A DNA stretch of 21,979 nucleotides from positions 1-21,979 of the forward strand of contig JBIOJM010000150.1 in NCBI GenBank assembly GCA_044450785.1, read 5' to 3'. Positions 7,859-17,181 of this stretch are shown here, in pieces. Every line of letters starts with the position of its first letter. The first letter of the stretch is position 1. The position numbers were made by a program, and so were the translations under genes. The notes under the pieces are model-generated. The model was not told the DNA's origin, did not search any database, and saw nothing but the letters and a program-made list of their open reading frames with translations. The stretch comes from JBIOJM01 sp044450785 (lineage in GTDB: Bacteria > Planctomycetota > Planctomycetia > Isosphaerales > Isosphaeraceae).

Positions 7859-7906
7859 TCGCCTTTCGCTCCGCGAAAGGGCGTGCTTTTGCGGAGCGAA
7901 AGACGA
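7859..7906. repeat. REP-like inverted repeat in convergent gap
   Basis: CTTTCGCTCCGC (7863-7874) and GCGGAGCGAAAG (7891-7902) are a perfect 12-bp inverted repeat, extended to 16 bp with one mismatch at 7859-7906. The left arm can also fold alone, since CCTTTCGC (7862-7869) pairs with GCGAAAGG (7873-7880) around TCC, so two exclusive hairpins are possible. It lies between the 3' ends of the selenoprotein gene and the TPR-sulfotransferase gene and could serve as a two-way terminator, or be a dispersed repeat. The rest of the 255-bp gap shows no gene. Confidence 0.85.
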
Positions 7907-7985
7907 CACAAAGACCCCGCCGGCGTCGACACAGCCGCCCTGAACTGTAACCTCCTCTTGAACCATGCCCTGGGTACCGTTCAGG

Positions 7986-10181
7986 TCACCCGTTTTGCAC
8001 AGGTTGCGGGCTTTCGAGGGTCGCGAAGAAGGCACCTAGCTCGGATTCGTAGTTCCTGTAGCGGGCCACGGACGCCTTGGAAAGCGGCTGGCGGACCTGG
8101 ATGAGGCTGGCGGTCCGAACAGGCCGCCGGGTGGTGTGGAATTTTAGGCAGGCAGGCTCCCAGTCCAGGCCGCACGCCGCCACGAGCCGCCGCGCGACCC
8201 CTTCCAGGTCATGCACCGTTTCCTCGTAGTCCACGTCAACGATCGGTACCGGTAGATACGCCCGCCAGTGGTCCATCAAACGGCGGTACTGCTGGAATCG
8301 CGCGGCGATGTGCGCGAGGTCATTGGGCCATGACATGGCGCGGAAGTCGGTCATCCAGCACGAGACGGCCACGTCGCGCAGGTCGCGCCGGCAGTGGATG
8401 AAGACGGCCCGCGGAAACAGGGTTGCCAGCAAACCGACATACATGTAATTGTCCGGCATCTTGTCGGTGACGCGGTCGGCTCGGTCGCCGGCGGAGGCAC
8501 GCAGCCAATCGAGGTGTTGATCCGACAGGCGCCGGATCGACGCCGCATCAAGCTGAGGAACACATTCCATCGGATGAAGATTGCTGCCCATCACGGCCGG
8601 AATGGCTTCGAACGACCGGCGTCCGAGCCGGAGCTCGCCGGCCCCATGGACGCGCGAATGGCTGGCCAGGACCTGCTCGACCAGCGACGTACCCGAGCGC
8701 GGCAGGCCGAAGACGAAGACGGGACGGCGCGACGGTGAGCCCAGACCGCCGGTCCTGGCGAAGAACGTGGGGCCGAACAACCGCAGCATATTGTCGACGA
8801 AGCGTTCGTGGTCGGCCGGGACGAAGTCGTTTCGGCCGCGTCTCGACTCCAGGGTCACGGCGTTGGCCTCGCCCACGCAGCGGGCGGCGCGTGCGTACTC
8901 ACCCCGCGCGTCCAGGACGTGCGCCAGGCCAAACAAGAGCCTGCCGCGCGGCTCGGCGCCCAGGTGGGGCTCGGCCAACCGCTCTTCCAGCGCGGCCAGG
9001 TCCGCCGCCGGCAGCTTGTCGCGGAGCAGGGTCCCCAGCCGGGCCAGAGGGAGTGAAAAGCTCGGATCGAGGCGCAGCGCCAGCCGATAGGCGGCCTCGG
9101 CCGCCGCCAGGTCGCCTTGCTCCTCATGAAACCCGCCGAGGTAGTTCTGGACCAAGGCCGAGCCGGGCTGTAGACGAAAGGCGGTGCGATACTGGTCGCC
9201 CGCCTCGGTCAGCCGTCCGTCTTCCTGGAGTGCCCAGCCCAGAGCAAGATGGAGGCCCGGATTCTTCTGCGTCGTCAGGACCAGCGCCTGCTCATAGGAT
9301 CTGACTGCCCGGGCGAACTCCTCCCGCTCCATGTACAGCTCGCCCAGGAATTCCGGGAAGGTCGGGTCAGCCGGGTCCAGCAGGGCGGCGCGCTCGAGCC
9401 AGCCCGAGGCCTCGGCGAGCCGGTGCTGGCGGATCAGAGTCAACCCGAGGTGCGCATGGGCCTTGGCCAGAGCGGGGTCCAGCCGGATGGCCTGCAGGTA
9501 TGCGGCCGCTGCCTCGTCGTATCGTTGGAGCTCGCGCAGCACGTTGCCCAGGTTGTGATGGAGCGGCGCGAAGTTCGGTTGGAGCCGGACCGATTCCTGA
9601 CAATGCGGCAGGGCTTCCGCTGCCTGACCGCGTTCCATGAGTATCTGGCCAAGATTGGTGTGCGCCAGAGCATGAGCGGGGTCCAGCTCGACGGCGCTGC
9701 GGAAATGGGCCAGCGCCTCATCCAGCCGGCCGAGCTCGCGCAACACGTTGCCCAGGTTGTTGTGAGCGACGGCGAAGTCCGGCCGCAAGCTCAAGGCCTT
9801 GCGGAACTGATCGGCCGCCTGGTCGCGGTGCCCCATTCCCTGGAGCGCGAGACCGAGATTGCCCAGGGCCTCGGGATAATCCGGCTGCAAGCTGAGGGCC
9901 GCGCGGCAGCAGCCGGCGGCACGCTCGAACTGACCCAATGCGCGATAGGCCTCGGCCAGATTGGCATGGAATGCGGGGTTGTTCGGCTTGAGGGCCGCCG
10001 CCCGACTGATCAGCTCGACGGCCCGGGCGTGGTCCCCCTGCTGGTGGTGAAGCACACCCAGCAGGTGCAAGGCCTCGGCATGAGCCGCCTCACCCGCCAA
10101 GACCTTCTGATACAACTCGGCCGCTTGCCCCAGTTGCCCCGCCTGGTGCAAGGCGAAGGCGGCCCGCAGAACATCTTCCAT
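7986..10181 (-). CDS. TPR-repeat sulfotransferase fusion protein
   Basis: The 731-residue protein begins with about eleven 34-residue tetratricopeptide repeats (for example AVAHNNLGNVLRELGRLDEA), filling residues 1 to about 430. A sulfotransferase domain follows. Its 5'-phosphosulfate loop FGLPRSGTSLVEQ is near residues 487-500, and the 3'-phosphate segment HCRRDLRDVAVSCW is near 595. This family moves sulfate from PAPS to a hydroxyl or amine on a sugar, protein tyrosine or other acceptor; the TPR array probably binds the acceptor or a partner protein. No signal peptide or membrane span is seen, so a cytoplasmic site is likely. The ATG at 10181 is the first in frame; no strong Shine-Dalgarno precedes it. 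TPR-sulfotransferase fusions are common in planctomycetes and proteobacteria. The acceptor is unknown. Confidence 0.9.
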   Translation of the reverse strand: MEDVLRAAFALHQAGQLGQAAELYQKVLAGEAAHAEALHLLGVLHHQQGDHARAVELISRAAALKPNNPAFHANLAEAYRALGQFERAAGCCRAALSLQPDYPEALGNLGLALQGMGHRDQAADQFRKALSLRPDFAVAHNNLGNVLRELGRLDEALAHFRSAVELDPAHALAHTNLGQILMERGQAAEALPHCQESVRLQPNFAPLHHNLGNVLRELQRYDEAAAAYLQAIRLDPALAKAHAHLGLTLIRQHRLAEASGWLERAALLDPADPTFPEFLGELYMEREEFARAVRSYEQALVLTTQKNPGLHLALGWALQEDGRLTEAGDQYRTAFRLQPGSALVQNYLGGFHEEQGDLAAAEAAYRLALRLDPSFSLPLARLGTLLRDKLPAADLAALEERLAEPHLGAEPRGRLLFGLAHVLDARGEYARAARCVGEANAVTLESRRGRNDFVPADHERFVDNMLRLFGPTFFARTGGLGSPSRRPVFVFGLPRSGTSLVEQVLASHSRVHGAGELRLGRRSFEAIPAVMGSNLHPMECVPQLDAASIRRLSDQHLDWLRASAGDRADRVTDKMPDNYMYVGLLATLFPRAVFIHCRRDLRDVAVSCWMTDFRAMSWPNDLAHIAARFQQYRRLMDHWRAYLPVPIVDVDYEETVHDLEGVARRLVAACGLDWEPACLKFHTTRRPVRTASLIQVRQPLSKASVARYRNYESELGAFFATLESPQPVQNG

Positions 10182-10552
10182 GGAGCGAAAAATCCTGAAA
10201 TGTCCCTTGTCTTACAGCGATGCATGTCAAGTCAGGATAAGCGAACCGTTCGCACAGTTCCAGCCTCTATTGCGAATCGGCGAGAAACTCACTTGAGGAT
10301 CGCGTGTGACTCGGTTCTAATCCACATTCGAGCCGGAGTCTTGCGAGCACTTGGGCCGCGGACGGAGAGCAGGATGCCCTGGTAAACTCGATGGTCGACG
10401 ATGCCCCCATTCTCGTCGAGCTCCAAGAAGCACGCGCCGGCGATGCCGGCGCATTGGAGTCGTGTCGTGAAAGCCGGGCCGCTCGACCAAGGCGGCACGT
10501 AAGCTCTGGTCTCGGGCATTGATCCGCCTCACGGAAGAGTCAGGACGCACCC
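10182..10552. other. Divergent intergenic region, 371 bp, no firm gene
   Basis: This region separates the divergent sulfotransferase and kinase genes and should hold both promoters, but I see no convincing -35/-10 pair. A minus-strand ORF (10289-10519, 76 codons) contains FTTRLQCAGIAGACFLELDE, which faintly recalls the core of MlaD/MCE domains. It lacks the usual N-terminal part of that domain and has a stop just upstream, so if real it is a gene remnant. An AGGA at 10542-10545 serves the kinase start. Confidence 0.5.
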
Positions 10553-13500
10553 ATGATCCCCGAGCACGACCTGCCGGTGACCGAGGAGTCGGAGTCGGAG
10601 GTGGAGGCGCTGCTCGCCTTCGATCGAGCGCTGGCCGCGGGAAATGACCCGTCAGCGAGCGTCGAGGGCGCGTCCTTCTTGCAGGGAGTACACGAATGCC
10701 AGCGTCTCCTGGAGGCGGTTTGGCCCCGGAGCGTTCAGCCCTCCCTCGAGGTGCCGAGACAATTCGGACGCTTCTCGATCGTGCGCGAGCTGGGTCGCGG
10801 GGGCTTCGGAGTCGTCTTCCTGGCTGTTGATTCGGTCCTTCGACGCCAGGTCGCGCTCAAGGTGCCGCGCCCCGAGGTCCTGGTCACGCCGGAAGTCCGA
10901 CGGCGGTTCCTGCGCGAGGCGGAAGCGGCCTCGCGTCTCGACCATCCGCATATCGTGCCGGTTTACGAGGTCGGGGAGGAAGGGCCCATCTGCTACATCG
11001 CCTCGGCGTACTGCGAGGGGCTGACACTGGCCGAGTGGCTGCGCCGGCGGACGGCCTCCGTGCCGATCCTCACGGCGGCTCGCCTGGTGGCGATCCTGGC
11101 CGCCGCGGTTGCGCACGCCCACCAGCGGGGCATCCTCCACCGCGATCTCAAACCGGGCAACATTTTGCTCCAGCGACTTGATGCATCCGTACCCGCGAAC
11201 GCGGGAGAGTGCCAGGTCCTGGGCTTCCTCCCCCGGATCTGCGACTTCGGCCTGGCCAAGCTGCTCGACCAGGTATCTCAGGAGACGTGCAGCGGTGTGG
11301 CGATCGGCTCATCGAGCTACATGGCGCCCGAACAGGCTGCCGGCCGCCTTCGCGAGCACGGCCCGGCGACCGATGTCTATGCGTTGGGAGTGATCCTCTA
11401 CGAGCTCTTGACGGGGCGGCCGCCGCTCCGGGGTGAGACCGATCTGGAGACGCTTCGCCTGGTCTCGGACCAGGACCCGCCCGCACCACGCGACCTGCGC
11501 CCGGGCCTGGCACGCGACCTCGAGACGATCACACTGAAATGTCTGGAGAAGCGGCCCAATCGGCGGTACGCCACCGCGCCGGAATTGACGGAAGACCTCC
11601 AGCAGTTCCTCAACGGCAAGCCCGTCCATGCCCGGCCGGTCCCGGCGTGGGATCGCGCCGGCAAGTGGGCCAGACGACGGCCGGTCCACGCGACGTTGGC
11701 GGTCGTCATCGTGCTGGCGATGGTAAGCATCGTCGGCGTCCTGCTCTGGTCTGGCGCCTGGCTGCGCCGGCACAATCAGAAACTCCGCGAGACCGTCGCT
11801 CGTGCCGAACGCGACATGCAACTCGCCGAGCGCTCCGCGCAGGACGCCCGCATCGAGATTGCACGCGGCGAGGAGCGGGAGCAGTTTGGCCAACGATACG
11901 GGCTCGCGACCCAGGTCAAGCTGCTCCACGAGACGTTTGAGTCCGGGAACGTCGCGTTGGCCGCGAAGATGCTCAATGCCCTCCGTCCGGCACCTGGCTG
12001 GCCGGAGCCGCGTGGTTTCGCCTGGGGCTACGTCCGCCAGCTCTTCCGGCCCGAAGTGACGCTGCTCGGCAAGGCCAAACCCCTGAAACATCCCGTCTTG
12101 AAACTGGCCGTCTCCTCTGACAACCGGACAATCGCGGCGGGGATGTCTGATGGCCGAGTGGTCCTCTGGGATGTGATGGAAGAACACGTTCTCCACTCGC
12201 TCCGCCACCAGGGATCCGGGGCGGGCGGTGAGGTGTATTTCTTGGCGTTCTCGCGCGACGGGCGATTACTCGCCTCGGGCAGCCCGAATAATTCCGTGAA
12301 GCTCTGGGACGTGGCGACCGGCGGGGAGCGGGCTACTCTTCCCACCGTCCCCGACGGCGAGGCCAGGCAGATCGGAGACTTATTCGCCCTGAGGTTCACC
12401 GACAATTCAGGGTGCCTCGTGACGGTCCGAAGGGGTGTTCGGCCGCAAACGTTCCGTGTCTTGTTCTGGAGCGTGCCCGCGGCCGGTGGCCAGCCCAGGC
12501 TCCATGCCACGCTGGACAAGAACCAGCTCCCGAGGTTCGGTCGCGAAGGGCGGCTTCAAGGCCCGTCGTGGCCCCGCGCCGACGAGGCAGCCGCCCCGTG
12601 GCTTTCGTATGCCCGGGATCATCTCATCTTGCTGGATGATGGAGCGTCGCTGGCGATCAAGGAAGAGGCGACAGGTGTCACGCTCTTGGAACCTTTGTAC
12701 TATATTCCGGTCGCGCGGATTTGCGGACCGTTTTACATCCCCGCGCTCTATGAGCGTCCCGTTACCAGCTTGAGCCCGGACGAGATCGCGCAGTTCAGCG
12801 GACAGGCTCGTCGTGTCGTCGGATCCGCCCAGGGAGGAGATCGCCGAGCGATTGGACCGTACGGCATGCTGGCATTCTCCCCGGACGGTCTTACCTTGGC
12901 CGCGTTCCAGGGACCGCTCGGTGTGACTCTGAGCGACGTCGCCTCCGGCCGGACCTGGACCACCTACGCCCTCGAACCGTATTGGCGCGTCGTCGATCTC
13001 ATCTACACCCCCGACGGACAGACTCTCGTTATGGCCGGCTTCCACCCGCAGATTCACGTGTGGCGGGTCGGGCCTCACGCCGTCGCCGGGCACAAGAAGG
13101 AAGTCTGGGGGCTGGTGTTCTCACCCGATGGCAAGAGCCTGGCCTCAGCCGCCGACGACCATACCATCAAGCTCTGGGAGGTCGCCAGCGGCCGGGAACG
13201 TGCGACGCTGAAGGGGCACGGGTCGCTGGTGACGGCGGTGGCGAATTCACCGGACGGCGCACTGCTGGCTTCCGCCGGCTTCGACAAGACGATCCGGCTG
13301 TGGGACGCCGCGAGCGGAGATCAAATCGCCACGCTTCGAGGTCATACCGATCACGTGCGTACCGTGGCCTTCTCGCCCGACGGCAAGACATTGGCTTCGG
13401 GGGGGGACGACCGAGAGATCCGACTCTGGGAGGCGGCCACCGGGCGCGAGCTCAGACCGCCGCTAACCGGTCACACCAAGACCGTGTTTTCGGTCGCGTT

Positions 13501-14032
13501 CGCACCCGACGGCAATACCCTGTATTCAGGCGCCGGGGACAAAACCATCAGGCTCTGGGATTGGCAGGAAGGCCGGTTTCGTGCAGCCTGGCCCGCAGAC
13601 GACCAGGTCTACTCCCTGGCGGTCTCGCCGGACGGCCAAACCCTGGCCGTCGCGCACCTCGGCGGAAAAGTGACGTTGTGGGAGGTGGCCCAGCAGAAGG
13701 CTCGTCCTCCCTTGCGGGGGCACGTGGATGACGTGTTAGGCATCGCTTTCAGTCCGGATGGCCTGACGCTGGCCTCGGCCGGCCGGGACCAAACGGTCCG
13801 CCTGTGGGATCCGGTCACTGCCCAGGAACTGTTGACGCTCAAGGGGCATGAGGCGCCCGTGCACGCGGTCGCGTTCTCGCCCGGCGGCACGATCCTGGCG
13901 ACGGGTAGCCACGACGGCGCGATCAAGCTGTGGCGGGCTTCGCCCGGATCGACGGACCAAAAGACGATTGCATCCATGCCAAAGCTTCCGAACGTCGTTC
14001 AACAGGGACCGGCTTGGGAACGTCGGCCATGA
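10553..14032 (+). CDS. Membrane-anchored Ser/Thr kinase with WD40 propellers
   Basis: This 1159-residue protein has an N-terminal Hanks-type kinase domain (about residues 74-355): glycine loop GRGGFG 81-86, catalytic lysine K103, HRDLKPGN 196-203 with D198, DFG at 231-233 and APE at 258-260. All key residues are present, so it should be active. One membrane span (about 380-403) follows, then a short coiled-coil stretch (405-450) and a WD40 region. Two repeats (about 505-600) precede an irregular segment. Seven consecutive repeats, each ending in LW plus two residues, run from about 846 to 1134, enough for one complete propeller. The kinase is probably cytoplasmic with the propellers on the other side of the membrane, as a sensor or docking surface. 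AGGA lies 7 nt before the ATG. Such kinases are abundant in planctomycetes; the ligand is unknown. Confidence 0.95.
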   Translation: MIPEHDLPVTEESESEVEALLAFDRALAAGNDPSASVEGASFLQGVHECQRLLEAVWPRSVQPSLEVPRQFGRFSIVRELGRGGFGVVFLAVDSVLRRQVALKVPRPEVLVTPEVRRRFLREAEAASRLDHPHIVPVYEVGEEGPICYIASAYCEGLTLAEWLRRRTASVPILTAARLVAILAAAVAHAHQRGILHRDLKPGNILLQRLDASVPANAGECQVLGFLPRICDFGLAKLLDQVSQETCSGVAIGSSSYMAPEQAAGRLREHGPATDVYALGVILYELLTGRPPLRGETDLETLRLVSDQDPPAPRDLRPGLARDLETITLKCLEKRPNRRYATAPELTEDLQQFLNGKPVHARPVPAWDRAGKWARRRPVHATLAVVIVLAMVSIVGVLLWSGAWLRRHNQKLRETVARAERDMQLAERSAQDARIEIARGEEREQFGQRYGLATQVKLLHETFESGNVALAAKMLNALRPAPGWPEPRGFAWGYVRQLFRPEVTLLGKAKPLKHPVLKLAVSSDNRTIAAGMSDGRVVLWDVMEEHVLHSLRHQGSGAGGEVYFLAFSRDGRLLASGSPNNSVKLWDVATGGERATLPTVPDGEARQIGDLFALRFTDNSGCLVTVRRGVRPQTFRVLFWSVPAAGGQPRLHATLDKNQLPRFGREGRLQGPSWPRADEAAAPWLSYARDHLILLDDGASLAIKEEATGVTLLEPLYYIPVARICGPFYIPALYERPVTSLSPDEIAQFSGQARRVVGSAQGGDRRAIGPYGMLAFSPDGLTLAAFQGPLGVTLSDVASGRTWTTYALEPYWRVVDLIYTPDGQTLVMAGFHPQIHVWRVGPHAVAGHKKEVWGLVFSPDGKSLASAADDHTIKLWEVASGRERATLKGHGSLVTAVANSPDGALLASAGFDKTIRLWDAASGDQIATLRGHTDHVRTVAFSPDGKTLASGGDDREIRLWEAATGRELRPPLTGHTKTVFSVAFAPDGNTLYSGAGDKTIRLWDWQEGRFRAAWPADDQVYSLAVSPDGQTLAVAHLGGKVTLWEVAQQKARPPLRGHVDDVLGIAFSPDGLTLASAGRDQTVRLWDPVTAQELLTLKGHEAPVHAVAFSPGGTILATGSHDGAIKLWRASPGSTDQKTIASMPKLPNVVQQGPAWERRP

Positions 14033-14063
14033 CGCATGGACCGATCCCGATCCGCATGCGTCA
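14030..14063 (+). terminator. Hairpin starting at the kinase stop codon
   Basis: TGACGCATG (14030-14038) and CATGCGTCA (14055-14063) form a perfect 9-bp inverted repeat with a 16-base loop, and the left arm begins with the kinase stop codon itself. There is no T-run after it, so it is not a canonical intrinsic terminator. It may stabilise the 3' end of the mRNA or be chance. Confidence 0.4.
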
Positions 14064-14431
14064 ATGATTTGCAAACCGTGTGGCTCTAATGCCCTGTCCC
14101 CGATCGTCTTGCGACGAACCCTCCGGGGTCGCGGGAAAAATGAGCGTCCGGTTCCGGCCTGGTTCGCATCTTATGATATTGAGGGAGACCGAGTGACGGC
14201 GCTCGGATCAACGGTGGCGGAACGGATGCCGCCGCCAACACCGCGCGGGATTCTCGTTCCCGATACGGCCATCGGAATGGTCAGTGCGAGCGCCAGAGGG
14301 TGTGTACCGGGGTACCTTTGTCGCGCACGATCAAGGTATCCACACACACGGCGCTGATGCGGCCGGGACGAAGCCGGCAGCCAAACACTCGGCAGCCGGC
14401 TCGGGGATTGTCATGTCCGAGGAACACTGAT
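14064..14431. other. Intergenic region upstream of desaturase/SDR gene
   Basis: No gene is supported here. A frame running into the desaturase gene is open from 14300 but has no ribosome site at its start and no family resemblance, so it is read as non-coding. AGCCGGC (14372-14378) and GCCGGCT (14395-14401) can form a 7-bp stem shortly before the GAGGAA (14419-14424) that serves the ATG at 14432. TATGAT at 14172-14177 resembles a -10 box but has no matching -35. Confidence 0.5.
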
Positions 14432-15652
14432 ATGCATGTCTTGATGGATCTCGCCTGGGAACGTTGGCCGTGGATACTTCTGGAAGCCGCTGCGCTCTTC
14501 GCGGTCGCGACGTTCGTCTTCGACGCCATTCACTTCACATTGCACGTGTGCCTGAACTCGCGCTGGCCCTGGCTGCGAAAACTGGCAAGCCCACACCAGG
14601 CCCATCACGATTTCTGCGATCGTCGTTTGATCTACCACGACGATACGATCGTGCCCAACCTGGTGCTGCACGTCATCCCGGAGTACACCACGCAGATGGC
14701 CGTCTGCGCCCTGTCGCTGACGATGCTAGACCCATTGCCGGTTATTCTGGTGATGGGAGGCTTCACGTTGATATTCTCAGGCGTGATGATCCTTCGTGGC
14801 AAGGATCGTTTCCATGTCGACCTGCCGATTCTGCCGCCGGCGCATGGGTCTCTCTTCGTGCGACCTCCCTACCACGCGCTGCACCACGTTTACCCCGACA
14901 ACTACCTGAGTTCCTACATCACCCTGTTCGACCGACTGATGGGCACAGCGTGTCAGATCCGGGGACGGCGAGTCGCGTTGACTGGGGCCTCGGGAGCGTT
15001 CGGCGCCGCCATGAAGAATCTGCTGGAGCGCGCCGGGGCGGTGGTGATCCCGTTGAAGTTCGGGGTCGACTGGACTTACTTAGACTACTCCGGTGCTGAT
15101 TCCGTGCTCGAGACGGCTGACATCTTGATCCTTGCCCACGGGGCCAAGGGTGTGTCCGCGATGCAGGCCAACTGCGATTCGTTCCTGGCGCTGATCGAGC
15201 GGTTCAGGGCCCTTACGGGGCACCGCCAAGTGCCAGTCGAGGTGTGGGCCGTCGGGTCGGAGATTGAGTGCCATCCGGCGTTCGGGGATCCCGCCTTGCA
15301 GAACTACGCCCACTCCAAGCGTGCGTATGCGCGGGCCGCGGCCCGGTTGGCCTATGACCCCGATGTGCTGTATCGCCACATCGTGCCGTCAGCCTTTCGA
15401 TCCCGGATGGGTCCGGGCCTGATGAGCGCCCAGACGTCCGCCGTCATCGCCCTTTGGCTGATCCGGCGCGGGTTTCGATATGTCCCTGTGACCTACACCG
15501 GCATTGCATTCCTCAATTTCACCCCCTTCTTCATTCGCGCTCGGCTTGCAGGCTCAAGGCCCTGGCTCCGTGATCGATCCGAGTTGGCGACCTCAGCGGC
15601 ACGACGGCTCGGAAGGCCCCGACGCGGCAATCCGCGGGCTCTTGACCTTTGA
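14432..15652 (+). CDS. Bifunctional sterol desaturase / short-chain dehydrogenase
   Basis: The 406-residue protein joins two domains. Residues 1 to about 175 form a membrane-embedded fatty-acid-hydroxylase-superfamily domain with three histidine clusters, HFTLH (34-38), HQAHH (55-59) and HALHH (148-152), that bind the di-iron centre. Residues from about 178 on begin with the Rossmann motif RRVALTGASGAFG of an SDR, here lacking an obvious YxxxK but with YAHSKRAYARAA near 292. The architecture and length match the family annotated as bifunctional sterol desaturase/short chain dehydrogenase, known from cyanobacteria among others. GAGGAA lies 7 nt before the ATG. A likely role is oxidation of a lipid chain followed by redox change of the product, but the substrate is not established. 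It precedes the Tat-exported protein on the same strand. Confidence 0.85.
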   Translation: MHVLMDLAWERWPWILLEAAALFAVATFVFDAIHFTLHVCLNSRWPWLRKLASPHQAHHDFCDRRLIYHDDTIVPNLVLHVIPEYTTQMAVCALSLTMLDPLPVILVMGGFTLIFSGVMILRGKDRFHVDLPILPPAHGSLFVRPPYHALHHVYPDNYLSSYITLFDRLMGTACQIRGRRVALTGASGAFGAAMKNLLERAGAVVIPLKFGVDWTYLDYSGADSVLETADILILAHGAKGVSAMQANCDSFLALIERFRALTGHRQVPVEVWAVGSEIECHPAFGDPALQNYAHSKRAYARAAARLAYDPDVLYRHIVPSAFRSRMGPGLMSAQTSAVIALWLIRRGFRYVPVTYTGIAFLNFTPFFIRARLAGSRPWLRDRSELATSAARRLGRPRRGNPRALDL

Positions 15653-15663
15653 TGTCGCGCTGT

Positions 15664-15682
15664 GCGCGGGTCTCCCGACCCC
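15664..15682. repeat. Fragment related to the 21461-21604 repeat element
   Basis: The 19 bases from 15664 (GCGCGGGTCTCC, one base, GACCCC) match the reverse complement of the right end of the nested element at 21581-21600 in 18 of 19 positions. It stands alone in the short gap between two genes, so it may be a half element or a relic. Shared descent is inferred from sequence only. Confidence 0.55.
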
Positions 15683-15781
15683 TGCAGTAGATAAACGTCG
15701 GCGAACGAGACAGAATGGTCTCAGGATGGATCGTCGTCAAGTACGGCTTTTCGGCCTGTCTCCGGATGGGGAGCAGCACGC

Positions 15782-17158
15782 ATGACCCCAGGTTCGACGC
15801 GCCGTCATTTTCTCGAAATGACCGGGGCGACCGTGGGTATGGCCGGGCTGGGGAGCACCCCCGCCCCCAGCCTTCGAGAGAACGAAACCCCGCCGCAAGA
15901 ACTCAGCTCAACCGCCCGGCCCAAGATCGCGGCAATCGCGACTGTCTATCACTACCTGTCGCATGCCTATCATATCGTCGGACGATTCATCGACGGATTC
16001 ATCGTCCACGATGGGAATGGGCTCCACAAACCGCCGTTCGAGATCGCCGGCCTGTTCATCGAACAAACCCCGGCCGCGACCGACCTGGGGCGGGCCAAGG
16101 TCCGCGGGCAGGGAATCCGCCTGAGCCCGACGATCGCCGATGCACTCACCTTGGGAACCGGCAAGCTGGCCGTCGACGGAGTTCTTCTGATCGCGGAACA
16201 CGGTGATTATCCGTACAACGACAAGCTACAGAAGCTCTATCCGCGCGGGAGGTTCTTTCGCGAGGTGCTGGAAGTATTCCAGGCTTCGGGCCGTGCCGTG
16301 CCGGTCTTCATCGACAAGCACCTCTCGTACAGCCGCGCCGAGGCGCGCGAAATGATCGAGCGAGCCAAGGCCCAGCATGTTCCCTTGATGGCCGGCTCGA
16401 GCTTGCCGGTCACCTGGCGGCTCCCCCCGCTGGAGGTCCCGCTCGGGCGGACGTTCAAGGACGTCGTGGTGGCATCGCGCGGGGACCTGGAGATCTTCGG
16501 TTTCCACGCCCTGGAGACACTGCAATGCATGGTGGAACGGCGCAACCGGAGTGGCAGGACCCAGGGTGTCGCCTCCGTGACCTGCCTGGAAGGCGACGCT
16601 GTCTGGGAGGCAGGCGAAAAGGGCGTGTGGTCCTGGCCTGTCCTCGAGCATGCACTGGGGCGGAGCCACACCCGGAACGTCGGCGACATCAAACAGAACA
16701 CGCGAGACTACATGCCGCCACCGGCGCCCGGGCGCGACGCGCTCACGAAGCTCAGGCACCCGACTGCCTTTGTCGTCGAGTATGTCGACGGCCTGCGCGC
16801 GACGGTGTTGATCTTGAACGGTCACGTCGACGATACGACCATCGCCGCGCGGATCAAGGACTCGGCCGGGGATGACACCATCGTCTCGACGCTCATGTAC
16901 TTGCCCGCGCCCCCCGGCGCGAGTTTTTTCAATCCCCTCGTGCTCCGCATCGAAGATTTTTTCCGCACGGGGCAACCCCCCTACCCCGTCGAACGCACTC
17001 TGCTCACGGGGGGGATCCTCGACGTCGCACTGGAAAGCCGGATTCGCGACCATCGCCGGATCGAGACACCCGAGCTGGCCACAATCGATTATCAGGCGCC
17101 GGTCGATTCGGGGTTCATCCGGTCCTCGTTGACGAGTCCGGAGCCCAATCGATTGTAG
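15782..17158 (+). CDS. Tat-exported Gfo/Idh/MocA-like protein
   Basis: The 458-residue protein begins with a twin-arginine signal (TRRHFL at residues 6-11, then the weakly hydrophobic EMTGATVGMAGLG), so it should be exported folded by the Tat system. The mature part opens with RPKIAAIATVYHYLSHAYHIVGRFIDGF, reminiscent of the Gfo/Idh/MocA oxidoreductase relatives that planctomycetes export in many copies. However, the usual GxGxxG nucleotide-binding loop is not visible, so catalytic activity is uncertain. GGGGAG lies 8 nt before the ATG. It lies 129 bp after the desaturase/SDR gene and converges with the Uma2 gene across only 23 bp. The export signal is seen directly; the family call rests on recall and should be checked by profile search. 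Confidence 0.72.
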   Translation: MTPGSTRRHFLEMTGATVGMAGLGSTPAPSLRENETPPQELSSTARPKIAAIATVYHYLSHAYHIVGRFIDGFIVHDGNGLHKPPFEIAGLFIEQTPAATDLGRAKVRGQGIRLSPTIADALTLGTGKLAVDGVLLIAEHGDYPYNDKLQKLYPRGRFFREVLEVFQASGRAVPVFIDKHLSYSRAEAREMIERAKAQHVPLMAGSSLPVTWRLPPLEVPLGRTFKDVVVASRGDLEIFGFHALETLQCMVERRNRSGRTQGVASVTCLEGDAVWEAGEKGVWSWPVLEHALGRSHTRNVGDIKQNTRDYMPPPAPGRDALTKLRHPTAFVVEYVDGLRATVLILNGHVDDTTIAARIKDSAGDDTIVSTLMYLPAPPGASFFNPLVLRIEDFFRTGQPPYPVERTLLTGGILDVALESRIRDHRRIETPELATIDYQAPVDSGFIRSSLTSPEPNRL

Positions 17159-17181
17159 GAAAGTGCGATACGCCCCGGAGG

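Noticed and set aside
7823..8104. 93-codon plus-strand ORF in the convergent gap
   Set aside because: Its N-terminal part (SPFAPRKG) is a translation of the palindromic repeat and the rest overlaps the sulfotransferase 3' end in antisense.
9249..10385. 378-codon plus-strand ORF
   Set aside because: It lies opposite the TPR array. Its periodic 34-residue pattern simply mirrors the TPR repeats on the other strand.
11309..12208. 299-codon minus-strand ORF
   Set aside because: It is the antisense shadow of the kinase gene, which has every catalytic motif.
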